Both the position numbers and the translations under genes were made by a program. The notes beneath the pieces were generated by a model, which was not told where the DNA came from, did not search any database, and saw only the letters and a list, made by a program, of their open reading frames with translations. Shown piece by piece: positions 18,181 through 26,912 of a DNA stretch of 64,000 nt. Every line of letters begins with the position of its first letter. Within the stretch, counting starts at the first letter, position 1. This DNA is from Embleya hyalina (GTDB taxonomy: Bacteria > Actinomycetota > Actinomycetes > Streptomycetales > Streptomycetaceae), in assembly GCF_003967355.1 (NCBI RefSeq), contig NZ_BIFH01000016.1, forward strand, positions 350,881-414,880. Reading direction: 5' to 3'.

Positions 18181-18783
18181 GTGAGCGATCGCGGGATCCG
18201 GGAGTACGGCCTCGACGGGGAGTTGGCACGTGTCGCGGGTGTCGAGGTCCGACTCGTCGTGGACGGATTCGCGGCCTGGGGCCTGGAGTGGGTCGACGGG
18301 CCCACGGTGGACCGGATGCGCGCCCACGTGGCCGCCGTACGGGCCGGCCGGCGCGGCATCGCGCCGCCCGAACACCGGCTCGAATACCGACGTCGGCAGA
18401 GCCCGCGCGCATGGGCCGCGCGGGCCGTCGCCGCGATGCGGGACGTGAGTTCGGTCCGGGCGGTGGCCGCGGGCGCCGCGCTGCGGCGCAACCACCCGGC
18501 GGGCCGGAGTCGACGCCCCGGCGGGCTCCGGCCGGAGGACCACGCGCTGCTCGACCTGGTGCAGCGGCTGTACGAGGGCAGCGCCGACCCGGAGCGGGCC
18601 GACCGGCCGGAGGACGAGCCGCTGATACGGCGGCTGCTGGCCGAGGGCAACCAGTCCAGGGAGGCGATGTGCCGCATCCTCAACGACGCCGACCCGAACC
18701 TCGGCTTCGGCGCCGACGACCTGCGCCGCACCGAGTCCGGCAGGCCGATCCTGCGCCTGGTGTCGGGGGATTCGGGCCGCTGA
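18181..18783 (+). CDS. Hypothetical protein
   Basis: 200 residues, not recognised. No signal peptide or membrane segment. The middle is Arg/Ala-rich (RRGIAPPEHRLEYRRRQSP) and the C-terminal half (about 115-190) is a regular, helical, charged region (HALLDLVQRLYEG... SREAMCRILNDADPN) that could be a compact DNA- or protein-binding module. GC3 is near saturation, supporting a real gene. GTG 18181 is preferred over a codon at 18142 because GAGAGG lies 8-13 nt upstream. Convergent with the aminotransferase gene; neighbours give no hint. Confidence 0.7.
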   Translation: MSDRGIREYGLDGELARVAGVEVRLVVDGFAAWGLEWVDGPTVDRMRAHVAAVRAGRRGIAPPEHRLEYRRRQSPRAWAARAVAAMRDVSSVRAVAAGAALRRNHPAGRSRRPGGLRPEDHALLDLVQRLYEGSADPERADRPEDEPLIRRLLAEGNQSREAMCRILNDADPNLGFGADDLRRTESGRPILRLVSGDSGR

Positions 18784-18823
18784 GGAGCGCGCGCGCCGTG
18801 CCTGCCGCACCCGCCCCGCCCGC

Positions 18824-19990
18824 TCAGCCGAACGCGGCCACGAACCGTGTGCGCAGGTCGTCCAGCCGCTCGGCCGGCTCGTTGGCGAACACCAGGCGCA
18901 GATACGTGTCGCCCGCCGGGCCCCACCCGTTCATCGGCGTGGCCGCGACCCGGCCGAGTCGGAACAGCCGTTCGGCGGCGACTTCGGGCGGCAGGCCCAT
19001 CGCGGCGGTGTCGATCAGCAGCGACCAGCCGCCGTGCGGGGGGATGCACGGGTAGTCGGCGAGCCGGTCGAGGATCGTCGCGCAGCGGCCCCGCCAGATC
19101 GCCGTCGCGGCGGCGACGTCGGCGTCGGCGTCCGGCGCGGACAGCGCGGCGGCGACCGCCTCCTGGGCGATGCCGACCGGGCAGACCACATTGCTCAGGC
19201 CGACGAGTTTGACGTCGGCCATCAACTCGGCGGGGCCGACCACCCAGCCGACTCGCCAGCCGATCATCCGCAGTTCTTTGGAGGCCGTGCCGCACGTGAC
19301 GGTGCGGTGGGCCAGGCCCGGATGCGCGGCGGGGTGCTCGGGGGCCCTGCCGTCGAAGCGGATGCGCTCCATCGCGGCGTCGTGGATCACCCAGCAGTCG
19401 TGCTCCGCGACCGCCCGGGCCAGCGCGTCCCAGTGGCCGGCGTCGAGCAGCGCGCCGGTGGGCATCGCCGGGGCCATCACCAGCACGGCGGCGGTGTTCG
19501 GGCCGACGGCGGCGGCGAGTTCGTCCGGGTCGGTGTGCCAGCCGGCGGTGCTCGGCGTGCACGGCACATGGCGCGGGACGCCGCCGGCGAGGCGGATCCG
19601 GTTGACCAGGCCGGCGTAGATGGGGTCGGCGATCACCACCTCGCGCCCGGGTTCGACGGTGGCGAGCAGCACGTCGAGCACGCCGTTGAGGCCGCCGGCC
19701 GCGTTGACCACCTCGGTGTCCGGGTCGTACGCGCGCCCCGCGATCCGGCCCACGTGCGCGGCGACGGCCGCCCGCAGCCGCGCCGAGCCGTGGAACGGCA
19801 GGTAGCTGTTGGCGGCGTCGTCGTCGATCGCGGCCCGGGTGGCGGCCAGCGCCACGGCCGGTGGGCGGATGTCGGTGTCCAGGTTCTCCAGGCGCAACAG
19901 CTCCGGGTCGTGCGCGGCGTCGGCCGCGTCGCCGACCCTGTCCACACCGATGCCCGGGATGTGCCGGAGGCGGGTTACCCGAGTGACCAT
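18824..19990 (-). CDS. PLP-dependent aminotransferase, class I/II
   Basis: 388 residues with the fold-type I layout: an NAAGGLNGVLD substrate loop, a NTAAVLVMAPAMPTG segment, and the Schiff-base Lys238 in SKELRMIGWRVG, followed by the phosphate-binding Arg. Acceptor and donor cannot be named; aspartate/aromatic-type specificity is likely from the family. ATG 19990 follows GGGAG and its start faces the XRE-cupin regulator 84 bp away. That pairing is typical of a locally regulated amino acid or amine catabolic gene. Confidence 0.9.
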   Translation of the reverse strand: MVTRVTRLRHIPGIGVDRVGDAADAAHDPELLRLENLDTDIRPPAVALAATRAAIDDDAANSYLPFHGSARLRAAVAAHVGRIAGRAYDPDTEVVNAAGGLNGVLDVLLATVEPGREVVIADPIYAGLVNRIRLAGGVPRHVPCTPSTAGWHTDPDELAAAVGPNTAAVLVMAPAMPTGALLDAGHWDALARAVAEHDCWVIHDAAMERIRFDGRAPEHPAAHPGLAHRTVTCGTASKELRMIGWRVGWVVGPAELMADVKLVGLSNVVCPVGIAQEAVAAALSAPDADADVAAATAIWRGRCATILDRLADYPCIPPHGGWSLLIDTAAMGLPPEVAAERLFRLGRVAATPMNGWGPAGDTYLRLVFANEPAERLDDLRTRFVAAFG

Positions 19991-20042
19991 GATCCCGATC
20001 TCCCTCGCATGTGCCGGTAAACTGGTACGCCGGTCCAGCATA

Positions 20043-20078
20043 ATGAACGCCATGACCATCGCAAGGGAATCCGCATGA
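20043..20078 (+). other. Possible 11-codon upstream leader ORF
   Basis: ATG 20043 opens MNAMTIARESA and its TGA overlaps the regulator's ATG (ATGA at 20075-20078). Its MTIAR matches the first five residues of the regulator itself, so the segment may be a small duplication of the gene start or a translational-coupling leader. Confidence 0.35.
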
Positions 20079-20611
20079 CCATCGCGCGCGACATCGGCAA
20101 CAACATTCGCGTCCTCCGCGAGGCGGCCGGCCACTCGCTCGCCGACCTCGCCGCGAGCGCCGGGCTGAGCAAGACCACGCTGCACGGCATCGAACAGGGC
20201 GAGGCCAACCCGACGCTCAGCACGCTGTGGGCGCTCGCCGCCGCGCTGGACGTGCCGCTGGGCGGCCTGCTCGACGGCGGCGCGTCGGCCGTCACGGTGG
20301 TCCGGGCCGACCAGGGCCCGACGGTGCGCGGCGACGCGGTCCGGGGCCGCCTGCTGCACCGGGTGCACGTGCGCGGCTGGGTCGAGCTGTACGAACTCGA
20401 CGTGGACGCCGCCGAGCAGGTGTCCGAACCGCACCGGCCCGGCGTGGAGGAGTGCCTGCTGGTCACCGAGGGCCGGGTGGAGACCGGACCGGCCGCGGAT
20501 CCGCGGGAGTTGGCGGCGGGCGACTCGATCCGCTTCGACGCGGCCCGGCCGCACGTGTACCGGGGGCTGGACGAGCACAACCGGGCGGTGCTGCTGATGG
20601 TGCACCACTGA
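20075..20611 (+). CDS. XRE-cupin transcriptional regulator
   Basis: 178 residues. The N-terminal XRE helix-turn-helix (about 8-65: LADLAASAGLSKTTLHGIEQ) is joined to a C-terminal single-domain cupin (about 100-178; RPGVEECLLVTEGRVETG and AGDSIRFDAARPHVYRG). The cupin half normally senses a small ligand. It is divergent from the aminotransferase, its likely target. The gap holds CTGG(N9)CCAG and a CATAAT-like -10 near 20040, candidates for operator and promoter. The domain order is standard for the family. Confidence 0.9.
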   Translation: MTIARDIGNNIRVLREAAGHSLADLAASAGLSKTTLHGIEQGEANPTLSTLWALAAALDVPLGGLLDGGASAVTVVRADQGPTVRGDAVRGRLLHRVHVRGWVELYELDVDAAEQVSEPHRPGVEECLLVTEGRVETGPAADPRELAAGDSIRFDAARPHVYRGLDEHNRAVLLMVHH

Positions 20612-20705
20612 CCCCGGGGCCGGCCCCGCCGGGTGTGGGCAGAGTCACCATACTTTGACCAATCTTCTTTGCGTCGAAGCGAGTTCGGGACGATTGACTC
20701 CCGGT

Positions 20706-21827
20706 ATGGCATCCTCATTCGTCCCCGGGGATCCGGTTCGGCCGGACCTGCCGGGGCCCTTCCACATCGGCACCATCGAGTTCCCGTTCTGGACCGGTGG
20801 GCCGGGGTTCACCCTCGCCAAGATCAGCTACCCGGCCGAATACGACGGCTGGATGGCTCCGGCCGACACGTCCGAGGGTTCGTATCCGTCAGTGGTCGTG
20901 GCGCCCGCGACCTGGACCGGTTCGAACATGTACGACTGGTTCACCGACTACGTGGTTCGGCACGGCTACATCGTCTTCCGCTACTTCCCGGAGAACATCC
21001 TCGCGCTCGACCCGCACATCCACGCCGACACCATCGGCGACGCCATCGACAAGCTGATCGACATCGACGACGACCGGTTCAACCCGCTGCGCGGCCTGAT
21101 CAGGAGGGACGCGTTCGCGGCGGTCGGGGTGTCCCTGGGCGGGGCCGGCGCGCTGCTCGCGGCGGCACGGGACAAGCGCGTCCGCGCGGTACTGGGCTTC
21201 GCCCCGGGCCGCAACGTGAAGCAGGCCGAGTTGTACGCGGGCATCGACGTCGAGATCCGCACGGTGGCCACGCCCACGCTGATCGTGTCCGGGCAGAACG
21301 ACCGGATCTCCCCCGGATCGGGGGTGCACTACCTCGACCTGGTCCCACGCGGCTACAAGGCGTACGTGGAGATCTCCGGCGGCAACCACGTGCAGTTCCT
21401 CGACCCGTCCGACGTGGACATCCACCTGCCCGGCCTGCCCCGGGACGGCGAGCCCGGGATCACCTTCGCCGAGCAGCACGCGATCACCAACGTGTACGCG
21501 ACCGCCTTCCTGCACGCGGCGCTGAAGGGATACGGCCACTGCGAGGCACACGTGTCCGGCGCGGACGCGCTGCTGGCGCTGGCGAGCGGCGTACTCTCCG
21601 ACCTGCGCTCGGAGGCGGGGCCGTTGCCGCTGCCGTTGCCCGCCGCGCCGGCGGGGGTGCGCGGCGCGGCGGCGGCAGCGGTGCCAGCGGCGGTCTCCGG
21701 CGACATCGTCGGTGCGGCCGGCACGATGGCGTCGGCGCTGGCACTGCGGGTCAACGGTCTCGTGCGGGACCTGGCCCGAGGGGTGGAACGGGTCACGACG
21801 GAGGTGGAGAAGCGGATCGCCCGATAG
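20706..21827 (+). CDS. Alpha/beta hydrolase, dienelactone-hydrolase-like
   Basis: About 373 residues. The nucleophile elbow GVSLGGAGALLAA, the acid in IVSGQNDRISPG and the His in ISGGNHVQFLD give a complete triad. An N-terminal beta-rich part and a C-terminal helical tail (about 310-373, Ala/Pro-rich then amphipathic) are unusual; the tail resembles a surface-association segment. No signal peptide. ATG 20706 is chosen as the first in-frame ATG before the fold; no Shine-Dalgarno sequence is seen, and a TTGACC element at about 20653 may be the -35. Substrate unknown. Confidence 0.8.
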   Translation: MASSFVPGDPVRPDLPGPFHIGTIEFPFWTGGPGFTLAKISYPAEYDGWMAPADTSEGSYPSVVVAPATWTGSNMYDWFTDYVVRHGYIVFRYFPENILALDPHIHADTIGDAIDKLIDIDDDRFNPLRGLIRRDAFAAVGVSLGGAGALLAAARDKRVRAVLGFAPGRNVKQAELYAGIDVEIRTVATPTLIVSGQNDRISPGSGVHYLDLVPRGYKAYVEISGGNHVQFLDPSDVDIHLPGLPRDGEPGITFAEQHAITNVYATAFLHAALKGYGHCEAHVSGADALLALASGVLSDLRSEAGPLPLPLPAAPAGVRGAAAAAVPAAVSGDIVGAAGTMASALALRVNGLVRDLARGVERVTTEVEKRIAR

Positions 21828-21923
21828 CCCGGCGGCGGGGCGGGGCCGGTCGGCACTCGCCCATTCGGTGTGGTTCGGTGTGCGGCGTGTTTCCGGGCTT
21901 CGACCGGCGTCGACCCTGAACCC

Positions 21924-22313
21924 ATGGCCGACCGTGAACCGATGACCAAAGCCGTTCTCGTGCCCGCCGGCGCCGACCTCGTCGGTGCGCAGGGCACCCG
22001 GATCAGCGAACGGGTATCCACCGCGACGGTGGGTTCCGGACGCCTGTGCGGATTCTTCGCCACGCTCGGACCGGGCGAGCGTACGGCCGTGCACCACCAC
22101 GCGGGGGAGGAGACCGTCGTGCTGCTCACCGCCGGCAGTTGCGACGTCTTCTCCGGCGACGGGCTGAGCGGCGGCGTGCACATGCGGGTGGGCGACGTCG
22201 TGTTCATCCCGTCCGGCTGCGTCCACCAGGTGCTGGCCGGGCCGCACGGCTTCACCGTCTTCGAGGTCAGATCGGGCGGCACGGACCGGACCGAACTGGT
22301 CGACCCCACCTGA
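21924..22313 (+). CDS. Cupin domain protein
   Basis: About 129 residues. Cupin motif 1 appears as HHHAGEETVVLLTAG and motif 2 as GDVVFIPSGCVHQVLAG, with the His/Glu metal ligands present. Could be a small metal-dependent enzyme or a sugar/ligand sensor. Start either ATG 21924 or ATG 21942; neither has a good ribosome site. After its TGA the same frame stays open with coding composition for 47 more codons (see the following entry). Confidence 0.78.
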   Translation: MADREPMTKAVLVPAGADLVGAQGTRISERVSTATVGSGRLCGFFATLGPGERTAVHHHAGEETVVLLTAGSCDVFSGDGLSGGVHMRVGDVVFIPSGCVHQVLAGPHGFTVFEVRSGGTDRTELVDPT

Positions 22314-22457
22314 CCGCACACCCTCCGGGGCGACCCGGCCGAGGCCGCCGCGGTGATCACCGCGGCGCTCGACGCGATCGTCGGGCACCCGGACGTGGTC
22401 CGGGCCGGGATCGACACCTGGGACAACCGGGCCCGCGCCACCACGTTCGCCGACTGA
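22314..22457 (+). pseudogene. Coding-like remnant in frame after the cupin stop
   Basis: In the same frame as the cupin gene and directly after its TGA, 47 codons remain open to TGA 22455-22457. From 22320 all 45 codons end in G or C, the signature of translated DNA in this genome. The residues (GDPAEAAAVITAALDAIVG... RAGIDTWDNRARATTFAD) do not match a family known to me. It has no start codon with a ribosome site, so it is either the tail of a deleted gene or a stop-codon readthrough extension. The rest of the gap to 22683 shows nothing. Confidence 0.5.
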
Positions 22458-22683
22458 GCCGCCCCGAGGGAGGGTGTCCGAGCGGGGCACGTCGGGAGTC
22501 GGGCCGCGACATCGCGCGTGGAACCCGCGACCGGATCCCGTGGAGCGGCCCGCGGACCCGCTCGCCGGGTCGATACGGTTGGGGCTCGCGAGCGGCGATC
22601 GGTGCGACCGAGGGGCGTGCGCGTGGGCCCGGATCCCCGGGCCGCCGACCCGATCGTTCGATCGTGAGCCAGGAGGCAGCGGT

Positions 22684-23043
22684 ATGGAAACGCGCGTCGT
22701 CGACAACCCGGCGAAGTCCCGCTACGAGATATTCATCGCGGCCGACAACGCCGCGGAGGGCGCGTCGGGCCCGGTCGCGCCGCCGCTGCGGGCCGGCGAA
22801 CTCGCGGGCTTCGCCGAATACTTCGTCAGCGGCGACGAGGTCGCGTTCACGCACACCGAGATCGAACCGCGCTTCGGCGGCCGGGGCCTCGGCGGGCGGT
22901 TGACCCACGCGGCGCTGGACGCGGTGCACGAGCGGGGCCTGGCGGTGCTGCCCTACTGCTCGTTCATCCGCGACTGGATCGCCAAGCACCCGGAGTACAC
23001 CGACCTGGTCCCGGAGGACCGCCGCGACGCGTTCGGGCTCTAG
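22684..23043 (+). CDS. GNAT (YjdJ-like) small acetyltransferase
   Basis: 119 residues. A single compact GNAT-like domain with FAEYFVSGDEVAFTHTEIEP, the acetyl-CoA loop RFGGRGLGGRL and LPYCSFIRDWIAKHPEYTDLV, matching the short YjdJ/GCN5-like family. Substrate unknown; the family is often linked to small-molecule or protein N-acetylation. ATG 22684 has an excellent AGGAGG ribosome site 8 nt upstream. Convergent with the LysE-type exporter gene. Confidence 0.87.
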   Translation: METRVVDNPAKSRYEIFIAADNAAEGASGPVAPPLRAGELAGFAEYFVSGDEVAFTHTEIEPRFGGRGLGGRLTHAALDAVHERGLAVLPYCSFIRDWIAKHPEYTDLVPEDRRDAFGL

Positions 23044-23104
23044 TCGTGTCTCCGGCCCCCCGCCCCGGCCACGGCGGGCGGCGATTCCTCCGGGCCCGTC
23101 CCGC

Positions 23105-23743
23105 CTACGACTCCACGGCCATCCGGATGCCCAGGGCGACCATCACCCCGCCGGACGTCTGCTCCAGCCGGCGCCGCACCTCGGCCCGGCCGAGCACGGT
23201 GCGCATGCGGCCGACGAACCACACGTACAGGCCGTAGAAGCCGATCTCGAAGCAGGCCCAGATCGCGGCCAGCACGATCATCGTGGGCAGTTGCGGCGAA
23301 CCGCTCGGGACGAACTGGGGCAGGAACGACATCGCGAACACCGCCGCCTTCGGGTTGGCCAGGTTCAGCGTCAACGCCGCCCGATAGGCCCGCCACCCGC
23401 CGCCGGACTCCTCCTCGCTCGTCGCGCCCTCGGCCGCGGCGGTGAACCCGGTCAGCCCGTCGCGTCGCGCCGCCCGGATGGCCTGCACCCCGAACCCGAC
23501 CAGCACGACGGCCCCGACGATGCGCATGATGTCGTAGGCCAGCTGCGACGCCGCCAACAACCCGGTCAGCCCGAAGGCCGCCGCGAGCCCCCAGACGAAC
23601 ACCCCGCTCTCGTTCCCGAGCACGGCCGCGAACCCGGCCCGCCGACTGCGCAACGAATGCCGAATGATCAATATCGAACTCGGCCCCGGACTGGCCGCGA
23701 TCAACGCACAGGCACCGAGAAACGCCAACAACGTATGAGTCAT
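23105..23743 (-). CDS. LysE/RhtB family amino acid exporter
   Basis: 212 residues and about six membrane helices. The N-terminal ALIAASPGPSSILIIRHSL is the LysE/RhtB signature (SPGP), and ALTLNLANPKAAVFAMSFLPQF is the second conserved stretch. Expected to export an amino acid or derivative out of the cell. ATG 23743 is used; a GTG at 23767 gives eight extra residues. Stands alone; neighbouring EamA exporter is a separate unit. Confidence 0.88.
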   Translation of the reverse strand: MTHTLLAFLGACALIAASPGPSSILIIRHSLRSRRAGFAAVLGNESGVFVWGLAAAFGLTGLLAASQLAYDIMRIVGAVVLVGFGVQAIRAARRDGLTGFTAAAEGATSEEESGGGWRAYRAALTLNLANPKAAVFAMSFLPQFVPSGSPQLPTMIVLAAIWACFEIGFYGLYVWFVGRMRTVLGRAEVRRRLEQTSGGVMVALGIRMAVES

Positions 23744-23869
23744 CCCGGCATCCTGACCCCGAAACAACCCGCGCGGCCACCCATTTCCACCCGGTTCCGA
23801 CCCCGGCCTCGGCGCCGCCCGCCCGGCCCCGGTCCGTTCCGGCGCCGGGGTGCGCGATTGTTCGCTTCG

Positions 23870-24787
23870 TCAGCCGTTCGACGTCCCGGGCGGTGTCGAT
23901 CTCGTGCGTTGGGTGAGGACGATGCAGGCCAGGACGGCGACGGCGGTGACGGGCATCGAGGGGGTCAGGGACTCGTTCAGGATCAGTACCGCCCAGAGCA
24001 ACGTCAGCAGCGGTTGGGCCAGTTGCAGCTGGCTGGCGGCCGGGACGCCGATGCGGGCCATGCCCCGGTACAGGACCACGAAGCCGAGGAACTGCGAGAC
24101 GGCCGCGAGGTACAGCACGCCGGCGACGCCGTGGCCGTCGAGGTGGACCGGCTCGGTGGCCAGGCCCGCCGCGGCGGTCGCCGCCGTGATCGGCGCGGCC
24201 GCCACCACGCCCCACGCGATCACCCGCCAACCCGGGAGGTGTCCGGCCAGTCGGCCACCCTCGGCGTAGCCGGCCGCGCACAACACCAGGGCCGCGAACA
24301 GGTATCCGTCCGCCAGGCCGATGCCGCCGCTGCCCCGGGTGAGCGCGAAGCCCAGGACCACCGCGGCCCCCGCGAGCGCCGCCGCCCAAAAGGTCCGGCT
24401 CGGCCGCTCGCCGGTGCGCAGCACCGAGCACACCGTGGTGGCCATCGGCAGCAGGCCGATCACCACCGCGGAGTGCGCGGTCGACGAGGTCTGCAGCGCG
24501 AGCGTGGTGAGCAGCGGGAAGCCGAGGACGCAGCCGACGGCGACCACGACCAGGCCGAGCCGGTCCCCCCGAGCGGGCAGCGGCGCGCGAACGGCGAGCA
24601 GCGCCGCCCCGGCGAACAGCGCGGCGAGCAGACCGCGCAGGCCCGTGACGCTCCACGGGCCGAAGCCCGCCAGGGCCCAGACGGTGGCCGGGAAGCTGAG
24701 CGAGAAGGCCAGGATCGCCAGTGCGGCGAGAGCCGTTCCGCCGACCGCTATCGGCGCCGGACGAATAGCGCTATTCTGTGCTGTCAT
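23870..24787 (-). CDS. EamA/DMT family exporter
   Basis: About 305 residues with ten predicted helices in two EamA repeats (FPATVWALAGFGPWSVTGLRG in the first, AASQLQLAQPLLTLLWAVLILNE in the second). Probably exports a metabolite or amino acid. Its ATG (24787-24785) overlaps the ATG of the divergent MocR gene inside a single CATG. There is no ribosome site, and a TACTGT element (24793-24798) sits 5 nt from the start, so the mRNA is probably leaderless. Control by the adjacent MocR regulator is very likely. Confidence 0.87.
   Translation of the reverse strand: MTAQNSAIRPAPIAVGGTALAALAILAFSLSFPATVWALAGFGPWSVTGLRGLLAALFAGAALLAVRAPLPARGDRLGLVVVAVGCVLGFPLLTTLALQTSSTAHSAVVIGLLPMATTVCSVLRTGERPSRTFWAAALAGAAVVLGFALTRGSGGIGLADGYLFAALVLCAAGYAEGGRLAGHLPGWRVIAWGVVAAAPITAATAAAGLATEPVHLDGHGVAGVLYLAAVSQFLGFVVLYRGMARIGVPAASQLQLAQPLLTLLWAVLILNESLTPSMPVTAVAVLACIVLTQRTRSTPPGTSNG
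24763..24776. promoter_or_regulatory. Palindromic operator of the MocR/EamA pair
   Basis: GAATAGCGCTATTC is a perfect 14-bp palindrome overlapping the -10 (TATTCT, 24772-24777) of the MocR gene and lying within the first codons of the EamA gene. The likely MocR binding site. Confidence 0.6.
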
Positions 24788-26216
24788 GCACAACAGTAGC
24801 GGTACCGTCGATCTGGTCGCGATCCTGCGCAGTGAGTTGGACCGCTACTCGGTCGGCGAGAAGCTGCCGTCCAGTCGCTCGCTCGTCGACCGCCATCGGG
24901 TCAGCCCGGTGACCGTCTCCCGCGCGATGGCCACACTCGCCGCCGAGGGCCTGGTCGTCTCCCGCCCCGGCGCCGGCGTCTACCGCGCCGACCCGACCCG
25001 CCCGGTGCCGGCCACCGGCGACACCTCCTGGCAGGAGGTCGCGCTCAGCGCCGAACCCGGCCTCCCGCCCCGGCGCAGCCCGGACGCGACCGGCGTGTTG
25101 TCCGCGCTCGCGGTGGCCCCGCCCGAGGTGATCGACCTCAACAGCGGCTACCTGCACCCGTCGCTGCAACCCGAGCGCGCCCTGGCCACGGCGCTGACCC
25201 GGGCCGGCCGGCGTCCCGGCGCGTGGGAGCGGCCGCCCATCGAGGGCCTGACCGAGCTGCGCGCCTGGTTCGCCCGGGACATCGGCGGCGCGGTCGCGAC
25301 CTCGGACGTGCTGATCACCGCCGGCGGGCAGAACGCGCTGACCACGGCGCTGCGTTCGCTGGTCGCGCCCGGGTCGCCGGTGCTGGTCGAATCGCCGACC
25401 TACCCCGGGATACTGGCCGTCGCCCAGGCCGCCGGGCTGCGTCCGGTGCCGGTGCCGGTGGACGCCGACGGGGTGCGTACCGATCTGCTCGCCGACGCGT
25501 TCGCGGCCACCCGCGCCCGCGCGTTCGTCTGCCAGCCGCTGTTCCAGAACCCCACCGGTACGGTGCTCGCCCCCGAGCGGCGCGCGGAGGTGGTGCGTAT
25601 CGCGCACGCGGCGGGCGCGTTCGTCCTGGAGGACGACTACGCCCGCCGCCTGGTGCACGGCGACGCGCCCCCGCTGCCCGCGCCGTTGGCCGCCGACGAC
25701 CCGAACGGCGTGGTGGTGCACATCCGTTCGCTGACCAAGGCCGGCTCGCCCAGCCTGCGGGTCGCCGCGCTGGCCGCGCGTGGACCGGCGTTCGAGCGGC
25801 TGCGCGCGGTCCAGGCGGTGGACAGCTTCTTCGTGCCGCGCGTGCTCCAGGAAACCGCCCTGCAACTGGTCGGCGCCCCGGGCTGGCCGCGACACCTGCG
25901 CGCGCTGGGCGTCGCGCTGCGCGATCGACGCCGGGTCATGGTCGACGCGCTCACCCGGCTGCTGCCCGAACTGCTGCCCGCCCGACTGCCGTACGGCGGC
26001 TACCACTTCTGGCTGCGGCTGCCCGACGGTCGGGACGTCCGGGCGCTGACCTCGGCCGCGTTGCGCGCCGGCGTCGCGGTCACACCCGGACCGGGCTACT
26101 TCACGGCCGAGCCCCCGGCCCCGTACCTGCGCGTGGGTTACGCCTACGCCGAAGGCCCGGAGCGGCTCGTCGAGGGCGTGGAGCGGCTGCGCCGGGCCTA
26201 CACCGAGCACGCCTGA
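24786..26216 (+). CDS. MocR/PdxR-type PLP-dependent regulator
   Basis: 476 residues. A GntR winged helix-turn-helix (about 8-72: LPSSRSLVDRHRVSPVTVSR) is fused to a fold-type I aminotransferase domain (about 100-470) with the PLP lysine Lys318 in RSLTKAGSPSLRV and the QNPTGTVLAPERR segment. MocR proteins use PLP plus an amino compound as ligand and usually control a divergent gene, here the EamA exporter. Start ATG 24786 has no leader; its start codon overlaps that of the exporter on the other strand. Confidence 0.92.
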   Translation: MHNSSGTVDLVAILRSELDRYSVGEKLPSSRSLVDRHRVSPVTVSRAMATLAAEGLVVSRPGAGVYRADPTRPVPATGDTSWQEVALSAEPGLPPRRSPDATGVLSALAVAPPEVIDLNSGYLHPSLQPERALATALTRAGRRPGAWERPPIEGLTELRAWFARDIGGAVATSDVLITAGGQNALTTALRSLVAPGSPVLVESPTYPGILAVAQAAGLRPVPVPVDADGVRTDLLADAFAATRARAFVCQPLFQNPTGTVLAPERRAEVVRIAHAAGAFVLEDDYARRLVHGDAPPLPAPLAADDPNGVVVHIRSLTKAGSPSLRVAALAARGPAFERLRAVQAVDSFFVPRVLQETALQLVGAPGWPRHLRALGVALRDRRRVMVDALTRLLPELLPARLPYGGYHFWLRLPDGRDVRALTSAALRAGVAVTPGPGYFTAEPPAPYLRVGYAYAEGPERLVEGVERLRRAYTEHA

Positions 26217-26303
26217 GGGCCCGCCCCGGGCCCGCCCGACCGGGGGACATGCCTCGGAAGCACCCCTGCCCCGCCCCCCAGTCGCGCCCACCGATCGCCA
26301 CCG

Positions 26304-26681
26304 TCAGGTGTACGGCCGGGTGATGATCTCCATGTTGTGGCCGTCCGGGTCGGCGAAGAACGCGCCTCGGCCGCCGTTCCACGTGTTGATCCGTCCGGCG
26401 ACGCGCCGGTCCGGGTCGGCGTACACGGTCACCTCGGCGCCGCGCAGCCGGTCCACGATCGCGTCGAACTCGGCCTCCTCGACCAGGAACGCGTAGTGCT
26501 GCGGGGTCACCCGCTCCTCGGGCGCGTCCCAGAAGTCGAGGGTGACCCCGTTCGCCGTGCCGACCGGGAGGAACGGGCCGTAGGGTGCGCCGACGGTCAG
26601 GCCCAGGACATGCGCCAGGAAGGCGGCGGAGCGGCGCTTGTCGGTGGCGACGACGATGGTGTGGTTGAGCTGTACCGGCAT
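26304..26681 (-). CDS. VOC family protein (glyoxalase/bleomycin-resistance type)
   Basis: 125 residues; starts QLNHTIVVATDKRRSAAFL with the first metal His and ends FFADPDGHNMEIITRPY with the second His/Glu set, so both halves of the VOC fold are complete. Function may be lyase, dioxygenase or drug binding. ATG 26681 follows GAGGAG. The divergent MFS gene begins 230 bp away; the two may form a resistance pair (inference). Confidence 0.87.
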   Translation of the reverse strand: MPVQLNHTIVVATDKRRSAAFLAHVLGLTVGAPYGPFLPVGTANGVTLDFWDAPEERVTPQHYAFLVEEAEFDAIVDRLRGAEVTVYADPDRRVAGRINTWNGGRGAFFADPDGHNMEIITRPYT

Positions 26682-26912
26682 CTCGACTCCTCGGCTGGGC
26701 GGCGCGTCGGGGGCCGGCCGCGCCGTGTTCCCCCGATCCTCGACGGCCGGGCGACCGGCCGGCAGAGACCCGGACATCCAGGGACCGGGGATCCCAGGGT
26801 GGGCGCTCCACTGCTGCCCGGAGCGTGGTCGTGGCAGCGTTCGGGGGGTCGCCGCCGGCGCCTTCGGGACGGACACCGGCGATCCCCCCACCTCTGTCCG
26901 GAAGGCTTCGCC

